Positions 1-5,934 of a DNA stretch of 8,113 nt are shown here, piece after piece. Source of the stretch: CAILLO01 sp964579735 (GTDB lineage: Bacteria; Bacillota; Clostridia; Saccharofermentanales; UBA5734); the NCBI GenBank assembly GCA_964579735.1, contig CAZOHH010000088.1, forward strand, positions 1 to 8,113, read 5' to 3'. The translations under genes were made by a program, and so were the position numbers. How positions within the stretch are numbered: position 1 is the stretch's first letter; the number at the start of each line of letters is the position of its first letter. Below the pieces are notes generated by a model. That model was not told where the DNA came from and ran no database searches. It saw only the letters and a program-made list of their open reading frames with translations.

Positions 1-25
1 AGATCAGGGCATCGGCCATATGCAT
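1..25 (-). CDS. cbiM: CbiM-like cobalt transporter, first codons only (runs off the left edge)
   Basis: Only eight codons are visible on the minus strand: Met-His-Met-Ala-Asp-Ala-Leu-Ile. A strong Shine-Dalgarno AAGGAG at 40-35 sits 9 nt upstream of the ATG at 25. From memory of the family, Met-His-Met-Ala-Asp-Ala-Leu is the typical beginning of CbiM proteins of the deltaproteobacterial type. CbiM is the membrane substrate-binding component of ECF-type Cbi cobalt uptake systems. In the related NikM2 structure the N-terminal Met1 and His2 take part in metal binding, which favours the ATG at 25 over the in-frame ATG at 19. A cobO gene 2.7 kb upstream on the same strand fits a cobalt/cobalamin neighbourhood. 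The identification rests on eight residues, so it is tentative; the gene start itself is well supported by the ribosome binding site. Confidence 0.55.
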
Positions 26-34
26 GCGGTGTGT

Positions 35-40
35 CTCCTT
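35..40 (-). promoter_or_regulatory. Shine-Dalgarno site of the cbiM-like gene
   Basis: AAGGAG read on the minus strand, 9 nt before the ATG at 25. It is the best ribosome-binding match near the left edge and is the main proof that a gene starts here. Confidence 0.7.
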
Positions 41-46
41 GTGCGT

Positions 47-67
47 ATCTGAACTCAGACTTCAGAT
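47..67. promoter_or_regulatory. Operator-like inverted repeat upstream of the cbiM-like gene
   Basis: A perfect 7-bp inverted repeat, ATCTGAA - 7 nt - TTCAGAT, spans 21 bp and lies 22 nt upstream of the cbiM-like start codon. On the minus strand it overlaps a weak candidate -10 (TAATCT, 69-64). That element is 17 nt from a poor candidate -35 (TTGCTG, 92-87). This geometry is what a repressor operator for a metal-uptake gene would have, but I do not recognise the motif as NikR, Fur or another known site. The promoter hexamers are weak matches. Confidence 0.3.
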
Positions 68-161
68 TAGCGGCTCTTTTCCTGAACAGCAAGCCCTGAG
101 CACGTTTGCTAGGCAGCGTGGAGTACGGGACGTCCCAGGTAGAAAGGGTACCATGTTTTAA

Positions 162-202
162 GCCCGGTATGGAAGTAAGGAATCCTTACTTCCATACCGG
201 GC
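162..202. repeat. Perfect 19-bp inverted repeat with a 3-nt loop
   Basis: Arms at 162-180 and 184-202 are exact reverse complements (GCCCGGTATGGAAGTAAGG and its complement) around the loop AAT. After a single A/A mismatch the pairing continues for five more bases (TTTTA at 156-160 with TAAAA at 204-208). It lies between the 186-aa gene, which ends at 287, and the cbiM-like start at 25. Neither strand has a T-run after the stem; the flanking T and A runs are placed the wrong way round for an intrinsic terminator. It could be a U-less terminator, an mRNA-end stabiliser, a processing site or a small palindromic element. Confidence 0.9.
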
Positions 203-286
203 ATAAAAGACGTGCGCCCTATTCCGTGCCTGCCCCAAATACCTTTCCCTGGACGACCCATGCCCTGCCGGGGAAGTTTCCCGCGT

Positions 287-847
287 CTACAGGGTCACGG
301 TCGGCGGGTTGTGCTGCTTCCCTCTTCGAGAAATCAGCCCCCGGAAGAGGTTCACGACGGCCGCGACCATGACGATGAGCATCAGGGAGGTGATCACGAT
401 CATGACCCATTCAGGGTATCGGCTGGAATCCTTTCCGTAGAGGATGGAAACCGGGATATAGACGAGGAGTGAGACCATGAAAGGGCCGCCGAAGAAGGTC
501 TTGAAGAAGCTCTTCCAGATCTGGCTGATGTGCCAGGACTGGTATCGCTTGCATTTCGCGCACTTGTTGGCCTTGATCCAGGAGTATTTCCCCTTGGACA
601 GCCTGCCCTGCGCATACAGGATGCCTCGGTCGAGATCCTTCCGCGCCTTGTCCTGCATCCTGGACAGGTCCTTCTGCGACGGGACCGGCGTTTTATCGCT
701 GAATGAATTGTCCTTGTAGAGAGACTTCTTCCCGGCTCCGACGATCTCGTGTTCGAAGGTGTTCTGTTCCCCACAGTGCTCGCAGACGAAGAATACCGTG
801 AACGGATGCTTCATGACCTGTGAATAGGTGACGATTTCCTGTCCCAT
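287..847 (-). CDS. Membrane protein with split zinc ribbon, unknown function
   Basis: A 186-aa protein that I do not recognise as a named family. The ATG at 847 is preceded by GGAGG at 859-855 with 7-nt spacing, which supports the start. Two CxxC pairs, C22-C25 (Cys-Glu-His-Cys) and C96-C99 (Cys-Ala-Lys-Cys), are about 70 residues apart and could form one split zinc ribbon. The stretch between them is polar and lysine-rich. Two hydrophobic segments follow at about 118-137 and 147-168. Positive residues precede the first and follow the second (Arg169, Arg174, Arg175, Lys177), so the zinc domain and the C-terminus are probably both cytoplasmic. Third-position GC is lower than in the polymerase gene upstream. 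It lies 122 nt downstream of the polymerase gene and probably has its own promoter near 925-930. A membrane-anchored regulator or assembly factor is possible but unproven. Confidence 0.8.
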   Translation of the reverse strand: MGQEIVTYSQVMKHPFTVFFVCEHCGEQNTFEHEIVGAGKKSLYKDNSFSDKTPVPSQKDLSRMQDKARKDLDRGILYAQGRLSKGKYSWIKANKCAKCKRYQSWHISQIWKSFFKTFFGGPFMVSLLVYIPVSILYGKDSSRYPEWVMIVITSLMLIVMVAAVVNLFRGLISRRGKQHNPPTVTL

Positions 848-924
848 CCTTCAACCTCCATGTTCATCGTCCGATGATGGCTCCATCGAATCCAATTCAC
901 GCGGGAAGGTCGGCTATTCTTTGT

Positions 925-930
925 ATTATA
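925..930 (-). promoter_or_regulatory. Candidate -10 hexamer for the 186-aa membrane protein gene
   Basis: Read on the minus strand this is a perfect TATAAT inside an AT-rich patch that stands out from GC-rich surroundings. It lies about 78 nt before the ATG at 847. No good TTGACA match is seen 16-18 nt further upstream (the best is TGCCAC), and there is no TGn extension, so the assignment rests on the -10 alone. Confidence 0.4.
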
Positions 931-969
931 CATCCGGTTGCGGTTAGGTGGCAGAGGAGAGCACAACCT

Positions 970-2772
970 TCAGGACTTCTCGGCCCAGCTGCGGGCAATG
1001 GCGACGTCGGCGGCGGCGGGAACCTTGTGCAGGAGGCTGCGCTCGGCGTCCTCCATGACACGCTTCAGGAGGTCGGCGAACGTGCCGGCGTCGGCTTCGG
1101 GGGCTTCGACGAGGATTTCGTCGTGGACGCAGGCGACGATGCGGGCGGGGGTGCCGGTGAGTTCGCTGGAGAGGCGGCCGAGGGCGAGTTTGACGATGTC
1201 GGCGGCGGTGCCCTGGACGGGGAGGTTGCACAGGGTGGAGAGGGGCGTGTCGGGGGCGAGGGGGATGCGGCGGCCGGAGAGGGTGCGGGACTCGGACGGC
1301 GGGTGGTCGCGGAGGGAGCGTTGCCAGGCGGCGATACCGGGATAGCCCTCGAAGAAACGGGTGCGGAACCTCTCGGCCTCCTCGAGGGTGAGGGGGACGC
1401 CGTACTGCTCGGCGGCGTAGTCCTGGAGACCGCGGGCGCCCATGGCGAAGAGCAGCCCGAAGTTGACGGCCTTGGCGGCCTGGCGCTCGGGCTTGGTGAT
1501 CTCGGAGAGGGGCTTGCCGGAGAGGAGCGAAGCGGTGAGTCGGTGGAGGTCCTGGCCCTCGGCGTAGGCCTGGATCATGCGGGCGTCGTTGGCGAACTCG
1601 GCGGCGACGCGGAGCTCGACCTGCGAGTAGTCGGCGACGAGGAAGACGTTTCCGGGCTCGGGGACGAAACAGCGGCGGAAGGCGGGGTCGCGGGGGATCT
1701 GCTGGATGTTGGGACCGCTGCAGCTCATGCGTCCGGAGCTTGCGCCGATCTGACCGTATTGGGGGTGGAGGCGTCCGGTGGCGGGATGGACCGAGGAAGG
1801 GAGCGAAAGGAGGAAGGCGGAGAGGGACTTCTGGGCGCGGCGCCAGTCGAGGACGGCGGCGACGAGGGGCGAGTCGGCGAATGGGAACAGCGCGTGGCGC
1901 GAGGTGTCGAGGGCGGGGACGTCGTGGGCGTGGAGAAGGTCGAGGAGGTACTTGCGGGAGTCGAGCTTCGGGCCGTAGGCGACCGATTCGCCGAAGAGGG
2001 TGGTCTGGACGAGGGGCTTGCCGGTGAAGGCGTAGACGCGCTCGAGGGCCTCGTCACGGGCGCGCTCGGTTTCGGCGCGCAGGGCGCTCCAGCAGGCGAG
2101 GTCGAGGCGGATGCCGGCGAGCTCCATGTCGGCGACGGCGCCCATGCAGGCGAACTCGAGGTCGGCGGCGCGGTCGAGGCCGGCCTTGGCGAGGCGCGCG
2201 GCGAGCTCGCGGTGGAGCGGGAGCAGGATGCGGGCGTCGCGGGCCGCGTAGAGGAGCTGCTCCTCTCGGATCGCGCCGGACCAGTCGGAGGCCTGCTCCT
2301 TCTTGGGCAGCGTGCCGCCGAGGTAGAAGCGGACGAGTTCGTCGAGACCCGCGCGGGAGGGGCCTTCGGGGGTGCGGAGGAGCTGGGCGGCGAGCATGGT
2401 GTCGAAGACGGGGTCCGGGAGGCGGATCCCCTCGGAAGCCAGCATCTTGCGGTCGAACTTGGCGTTCTGGAGCACGCGCAGGGCGGGGAGCGCGAGGAGG
2501 GCGTTGAGCTGGTGGTTGAGCGTGGTGCGGTCGCCGCGCGCGTTCTGGAGGTCGACGACCAGTACCGGGTAGTCGTCGGCGGACGCCGCGACCTGCAGGA
2601 AGCGCACGCGGTCGCGCAGCGGGTCGAGGCCGGTGGTTTCCGTGTCGACGCCGAAGACGAGACCGCTACGGGGGCTGGGAAGGCCGGCGACCCAGTCCGC
2701 CACACCAGCTTCGTCGGCGACGAGACGGTAGGCGGGTGTGCCCGCAGGGTCGGTGCGGGAAACGTCTACCAC
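970..2772 (-). CDS. Klenow-like family A DNA polymerase with 3'-5' exonuclease, no 5' nuclease
   Basis: A 600-aa family A polymerase, nearly the size of the E. coli Klenow fragment. The DnaQ-like proofreading domain (about 35-195) has all its metal ligands: D43 and E45 (Asp-Thr-Glu), D107 in Gln-Asn-Ala-Lys-Phe-Asp, and Y175/D179. The polymerase domain (about 330-600) shows SGRMS and PNIQQIP (346-360), motif A DYSQVELR with D381, motif B from R430 to F442, QGTAADIVKLA (520-530) and motif C HDE (550-552). R430, K434 and F438 match E. coli R754, K758 and F762. The residue at the Y766 position is Phe (F442) and the next is Ala instead of Gly. There is no FEN-type 5' nuclease domain, so it cannot remove RNA primers alone; it probably acts in repair beside a full PolA elsewhere. 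The start is taken as GTG at 2772, overlapping the cobO stop by 7 nt; a longer reading to 2928 only re-reads cobO out of frame. Phage-type or accessory repair polymerase are alternatives. Confidence 0.93.
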   Translation of the reverse strand: MVDVSRTDPAGTPAYRLVADEAGVADWVAGLPSPRSGLVFGVDTETTGLDPLRDRVRFLQVAASADDYPVLVVDLQNARGDRTTLNHQLNALLALPALRVLQNAKFDRKMLASEGIRLPDPVFDTMLAAQLLRTPEGPSRAGLDELVRFYLGGTLPKKEQASDWSGAIREEQLLYAARDARILLPLHRELAARLAKAGLDRAADLEFACMGAVADMELAGIRLDLACWSALRAETERARDEALERVYAFTGKPLVQTTLFGESVAYGPKLDSRKYLLDLLHAHDVPALDTSRHALFPFADSPLVAAVLDWRRAQKSLSAFLLSLPSSVHPATGRLHPQYGQIGASSGRMSCSGPNIQQIPRDPAFRRCFVPEPGNVFLVADYSQVELRVAAEFANDARMIQAYAEGQDLHRLTASLLSGKPLSEITKPERQAAKAVNFGLLFAMGARGLQDYAAEQYGVPLTLEEAERFRTRFFEGYPGIAAWQRSLRDHPPSESRTLSGRRIPLAPDTPLSTLCNLPVQGTAADIVKLALGRLSSELTGTPARIVACVHDEILVEAPEADAGTFADLLKRVMEDAERSLLHKVPAAADVAIARSWAEKS

Positions 2773-3293
2773 TCGATGCCTCGCCGCGCCGCGATGCCCT
2801 TCTGGTAGGGGTGGCGGACGCACTCGATCCGAGAGATGTAGTCGGCGCGGTCGAGCAGCGCCTGGGGCGGCTCGCGGCCGGTCAGGACGACCTCGAGCCC
2901 GGCGGGGCGCCCGTCGAGGAAGGCGCACAGCGCTTCGACGGGCAGCAGGTCGAGGTTGACGGCGGCCATGGCTTCATCGAACACCAGGATGTCGAAGGTG
3001 CCGAAGGAGGCGAGGCGGACGGCCTCCTCGAAGCGATGGCGGTGCTCTTCCGCAGTGTCATGGACCGCGACGGAGTCCTTGTCGCGGAGGAAGCCGTCGA
3101 CCGGAACGCCAGCGAGGATCTCGACGCCGGGAATCCCGGCGAGGGTCTTGAGCTCGCCGCTGCGGCCGTCCTTGAGGAACTGGACGAAGAGCACCTTGCG
3201 TCCGCTCCCGGCCGCGCGGGTGCAGAGGCCGACGGCCGCCGTGGTCTTGCCCTTGCCGTCACCGCAGTAGATGTGGACCAGTCCCTTTTCCAT
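2766..3293 (-). CDS. cobO: Cob(I)yrinic acid a,c-diamide adenosyltransferase (CobO/BtuR)
   Basis: A 175-aa enzyme that transfers the 5'-deoxyadenosyl group of ATP to cob(I)alamin or cob(I)yrinic acid a,c-diamide, giving the Co-C bond of adenosylcobalamin in the cytoplasm. The P-loop GDGKGKTT is at 11-18, with the family's Cys just before it. A Walker B-like stretch ILVFDEAMAAVN is at 102-113 and VVLTGREPP at 135-143. The end YQKGIAARRGIEW (163-175) is the usual CobO/BtuR terminus. The length fits the shorter members of the family. The start is ATG at 3293, preceded by GGAGG at 3305-3301 with 7-nt spacing; an in-frame reading that crosses the N gap has no support. It is the first visible gene of a minus-strand unit with the polymerase, and the cbiM-like start downstream supports a cobalamin context. 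Its promoter region is interrupted by the assembly gap, so a riboswitch or promoter there cannot be judged. Confidence 0.95.
   Translation of the reverse strand: MEKGLVHIYCGDGKGKTTAAVGLCTRAAGSGRKVLFVQFLKDGRSGELKTLAGIPGVEILAGVPVDGFLRDKDSVAVHDTAEEHRHRFEEAVRLASFGTFDILVFDEAMAAVNLDLLPVEALCAFLDGRPAGLEVVLTGREPPQALLDRADYISRIECVRHPYQKGIAARRGIEW
2779..2782 (-). promoter_or_regulatory. Shine-Dalgarno GAGG that fixes the polymerase start
   Basis: GAGG on the minus strand, 6 nt before GTG at 2772 and inside the last codons of cobO. It supports the 600-aa reading and translational coupling of the polymerase to cobO. Confidence 0.6.
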
Positions 3294-3337
3294 GTTGGTT
3301 CCTCCGCCGGGTCGATACGAAGATGATACCAATAAGA

Positions 3338-3437
3338 NNNNNNNNNNNNNNNNNNNNNNNNNNNNNNNNNNNNNNNNNNNNNNNNNNNNNNNNNNNNNNN
3401 NNNNNNNNNNNNNNNNNNNNNNNNNNNNNNNNNNNNN
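3338..3437. other. Assembly gap (100 Ns)
   Basis: Exactly 100 N characters, the conventional filler for a scaffold gap of unknown length. It cuts off the 5' part of the plus-strand DUF2442 gene and most of the cobO upstream region. The true order and distance of the two flanks should not be assumed. Confidence 0.97.
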
Positions 3438-3557
3438 CTTTTCGTCGATGTGCGCGTTGCAGGTCTTTCCATTGAGTGGGCGACTGGGCAGGATATCTGC
3501 CCCGACGAACTCTATTTCGACAGTATTCCCTTGGAGCCTGTACGAATAGCCCACTAG
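3438..3557 (+). CDS. DUF2442-family protein, C-terminal 39 residues (5' end lost in the gap)
   Basis: The plus strand reads without a stop from the edge of the N gap to TAG at 3555-3557. The pattern V-x-V-x-V-A-G-L-S-I-E-W, then G-Q-D-I-C-P-D-E-L-Y-F-D-S-I-P, is what I expect at the C-terminus of DUF2442 proteins: a strand, then a Trp-containing turn, then Asp-Ile-x-Pro-Asp-x-Leu-Tyr. These are small proteins of about 75-100 aa, often next to a DUF4160 gene in pairs that resemble toxin-antitoxin modules; the function is not established. Third-position GC is only about 56%, far below the adjoining genes, which suggests acquired DNA. It is divergent from cobO and convergent with the c-di-GMP gene. 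The family call is from motif memory, not a search. Confidence 0.68.
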   Translation, partial: LFVDVRVAGLSIEWATGQDICPDELYFDSIPLEPVRIAH

Positions 3558-3663
3558 AATCGGTCGGAGTATCTCGACGACGAGACGCGATGTAGGTGGT
3601 TCTATTCATCTACACCTTACTAATCTATGAATGAGTAGATAAATGAATCTCCTGAAACCCGCC
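3558..3663. other. AT-rich intergenic region between convergent genes
   Basis: It separates the end of the DUF2442 gene (plus) from the end of the GGDEF/HD-GYP gene (minus). It holds a short hairpin TCTCG-ACGA-CGAGA (3572-3585) and imperfect repeats of ATGAAT/ATTCAT around 3604-3648. There is no clear intrinsic terminator on either strand, although a convergent pair would be expected to have one. Confidence 0.5.
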
Positions 3664-5934
3664 CTACGGAATCGCCGGCAGGACCCGCTCCAGGAACAGG
3701 GTCACGAGGGTCGGGTCGAACTGGGTGCCGACGTTGCGTTGGAGCTCCTCGAGGATCCTGTCCTTCGGCATGCTTTTCCGGTACGGCCGGTCCGAGGCCA
3801 TGGCGTCGTAGGCGTCGACCACGGCGAGGATGCGCGAGAGCAGCGGCGTGGCGTTGCCGACGAGACCTTGCGGATATCCCTTGCCGTCCCAGTGCTCGTG
3901 ATGGGTCAGGATGAGGTCCGCTATGGAAACGAGTTCCGGGGAGGCCATGGCGATCCGGTAGCCCATTTCGGAGTGCTTCCGCATGATGATCCACTCCTCC
4001 TCGTCGAGTTTGGCCGGCTTGTTGAGGATCTTCTCGGGGATACCCACCTTGCCGATGTCGTGGAGCACGGAGAGGAGCTCGAGTTCGCGCAGTTCCTTCG
4101 CCGTGAGCTGGAGGATCTCGCCCATGCGGTGGGACAGGTCGATCAGCCGCTCGCTGTGCGCCTCGGTTTCCTGGCTCTTTTCGACCATGGTCGCCCGGAT
4201 GGAGGAGATCAGGCGGTTGTGCGAGCTCTTGCGGTCCAGGAGCTTGCTCTGGAACATGTCGTCTTCGGCGGACTTCATGACGTCCGCGAAGGGTTCTTCG
4301 GGCAACGATTTCGTGCAGCAGCCCATGGCGATGCTGATCGAGACGCCCTCGGAGTCCGATTCATCGGCGGAGGTCAACCGGGGCTTCAGGATGGCCGCCT
4401 GGATCCGCTCCATGACGTGGCGCGCGGCTTCGGCGTCCGTCGACGGCAGCAGGAGCATGAACTCGTCGCCACCCGTCCGGGCGAGGACGTCGTTCCTGCG
4501 GCAGCAGGTCTGGATGCCGTGCGCGGTCGTGACGATCATCCTGTCGCCGGCTGCGCGCCCGAAGGCGTCATTGACGAACTTGACGCCGTTGATGTCGACG
4601 ACGACCACGGAAAGAGGCAGGCGGGCTTCGATGTCGAGACGCTCGGTCTCCTCCTCGAAGTAGCGCCGGTTGTGAAGACCCGTGAGATGGTCGTGGTAAC
4701 CGAGGTAGAGGAGATGCGATTCGGACTTCTTCCGCTCCGTGATGTCCCTGAGGATTCCGCCTACGCCGACGCGCCCGTCGAGCAGGGTGACCGGGAACTT
4801 GACGGACTCGAAGACCCTGCCCTTGGCGATCTCCTCGGAGACGTACTCCACGTTCTCCACCACGGCTCTTTTATCGGAGGCTCGGCAGGCGTTCGCATTC
4901 GAACGGGTCATCAGGTCGAAGTCGAGGCGTCCGATGACATCTTCCGAATCTCTTCCGTAGTAGTTGCATAGAGCGCGGTTCGCGAAGACGTGCCGGAAAT
5001 GGTCGTCCTTCAGGAAGATCATGTCCTGGCTGGCATCGATGAAGACGCGGAAGAGGCGCTCGCTCTTCACCAGCATCTCGTCCTTCGTTTTCATTTCGGT
5101 CATGTCCTGAAGAGTGCCACGGCTGCTCAAACGCTTGCCGGAGGTGTCGAAGCTCGTATCGAACCGGAGTTCGACGTGGCGCACCTGCCCATCCGGACGC
5201 ACGAGTCGGAAGACATGGTTGGGCGAGCGGGATCCGCCGTCCTTCGAAACGAGCCATTGGGTCACGTTCGGCACGTCCTCGGGGTGGACGAGTTCCACGA
5301 CCCCTGCTCCCGTCCGGACGCACTCCAGGTCCGAGGTTCCGAGAAGAACCTCCATCTCCGGCGACCAGGTGAATTCGTCGGTTTCAGCATCCCATTCGAA
5401 ACTCGTGATGTGGGTGAGTTCCTGGGCTTCGAGCAAGGAGGCGAGCATAGCCTTCGTCTGTTCGTGCGCCTCTTCCAGCTGCGCGGTCCGCTCCTCGACC
5501 ATGGCGTGAAGGCGACGCTGGACGTCGTGCCGTTCGAGCGCGGAGAATCGGATCTTGACCATGGCGCGGACCTCGGCGGTCAGCTCGCTCGGGTCGACCG
5601 GCTTCGCGAGGAAGGCCTCCGCTCCCGCTTCGAGAGCCCGCACCCGGCTGGCGCTGTCATCCTTGATCGCGGTGACGAAGACCACGGGGGTGTCCACCGT
5701 CCTCGCATCGGCTTTCAGCTGTCGGCATACCTCGAAGCCGTCCATGCCGGGCATGAGCACATCGAGGAGGACCACGTCCGGCGTGTGGTTGAACGCGAGG
5801 CTCAAGGCCTCCGGACCCGAAAGGGCTTTGTGGATGATGCAATGCGGGAACGCCTCACGAAGAAGGGCTTCCAGGCTGGTCAGGTTGTCCGGCCGATCGT
5901 CGACCGCGAGGACGTGGAATCGGCTATCGAGCAT
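3664..5934 (-). CDS. Response regulator REC-PAS-PAS-GGDEF-HD-GYP (c-di-GMP synthesis and degradation)
   Basis: A 756-aa cytoplasmic effector. The receiver (6-125) has acidic D12/D13, phosphoacceptor D58, T88 and K111. A helical linker (about 130-172) leads to two PAS domains (about 173-280 and 290-405), the second ending in RDITERKK. The GGDEF domain (about 406-565) has D447, N455, D464, GGDEF at 488-492, and an RxxD inhibitory site (R479-D482) five residues before it, so it should be an active, product-inhibited diguanylate cyclase. The HD-GYP domain (about 580-750) has HDIGK (625-629), H654, HHEHWDGKGYP (678-688) and D707; E589 and H593 fit the extra ligands of trinuclear-iron HD-GYP enzymes. 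It is therefore predicted to hydrolyse c-di-GMP too. The start is ATG at 5934, with GAGG 6 nt upstream, overlapping the kinase gene by 11 nt; the 6006 start would add 24 residues of out-of-frame kinase end. Phosphorylation by the kinase probably decides which activity dominates (inference). Confidence 0.93.
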   Translation of the reverse strand: MLDSRFHVLAVDDRPDNLTSLEALLREAFPHCIIHKALSGPEALSLAFNHTPDVVLLDVLMPGMDGFEVCRQLKADARTVDTPVVFVTAIKDDSASRVRALEAGAEAFLAKPVDPSELTAEVRAMVKIRFSALERHDVQRRLHAMVEERTAQLEEAHEQTKAMLASLLEAQELTHITSFEWDAETDEFTWSPEMEVLLGTSDLECVRTGAGVVELVHPEDVPNVTQWLVSKDGGSRSPNHVFRLVRPDGQVRHVELRFDTSFDTSGKRLSSRGTLQDMTEMKTKDEMLVKSERLFRVFIDASQDMIFLKDDHFRHVFANRALCNYYGRDSEDVIGRLDFDLMTRSNANACRASDKRAVVENVEYVSEEIAKGRVFESVKFPVTLLDGRVGVGGILRDITERKKSESHLLYLGYHDHLTGLHNRRYFEEETERLDIEARLPLSVVVVDINGVKFVNDAFGRAAGDRMIVTTAHGIQTCCRRNDVLARTGGDEFMLLLPSTDAEAARHVMERIQAAILKPRLTSADESDSEGVSISIAMGCCTKSLPEEPFADVMKSAEDDMFQSKLLDRKSSHNRLISSIRATMVEKSQETEAHSERLIDLSHRMGEILQLTAKELRELELLSVLHDIGKVGIPEKILNKPAKLDEEEWIIMRKHSEMGYRIAMASPELVSIADLILTHHEHWDGKGYPQGLVGNATPLLSRILAVVDAYDAMASDRPYRKSMPKDRILEELQRNVGTQFDPTLVTLFLERVLPAIP

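Larger units (their letters stand above)
26..286. other. Intergenic region between the zinc-ribbon gene and the cbiM-like gene
   Basis: These 261 nt have no convincing coding frame. They contain the 19-bp hairpin (162-202), a 10-bp palindrome GGGACGTCCC (127-136), the 7-bp operator-like repeat (47-67) and a weak promoter. I looked on the minus strand for cobalamin-riboswitch landmarks (the B12-box core GCCACTG and the AGGAGACCTGCC-like segment) and did not see them. Confidence 0.6.

Noticed and set aside
127..136. Ten-base palindrome GGGACGTCCC as a regulator site
   Set aside because: Short, not clearly positioned relative to a promoter, and expected by chance in GC-rich DNA. Noted only as part of the intergenic region.
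162..202. Intrinsic terminator
   Set aside because: The stem is strong, but neither strand has a T-run after it. The T and A runs flank the stem in the opposite arrangement.
26..286. Cobalamin riboswitch upstream of the cbiM-like gene
   Set aside because: I could not find the B12-box or the other conserved riboswitch segments on the minus strand. A covariance-model search would be decisive.
874..2808. A 644-aa open frame on the plus strand opposite the polymerase
   Set aside because: It is Gly/Glu/Val-rich with no recognisable domain and mirrors the GC-rich third positions of the polymerase gene, which has all catalytic motifs on the minus strand.
2773..2928. A longer N-terminus for the polymerase starting at 2928
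   Set aside because: The extra 52 residues are cobO read out of frame, Arg/Pro-rich. GTG at 2772 with its own GAGG is better.
3294..3554. Extension of cobO across the N gap to 3554, or a minus-strand gene from 3609
   Set aside because: The frames pass through Ns and are arbitrary. cobO has a clear ATG with GGAGG at 3293, and the plus-strand DUF2442 reading explains 3438-3557 better.
3572..3585. Small hairpin as a terminator for the convergent genes
   Set aside because: Only five base pairs and no T-run on either side.
3643..4971. A 442-aa plus-strand open frame opposite the GGDEF/HD-GYP gene
   Set aside because: Low-complexity shadow of a gene whose minus-strand frame carries complete GGDEF and HD-GYP motifs.
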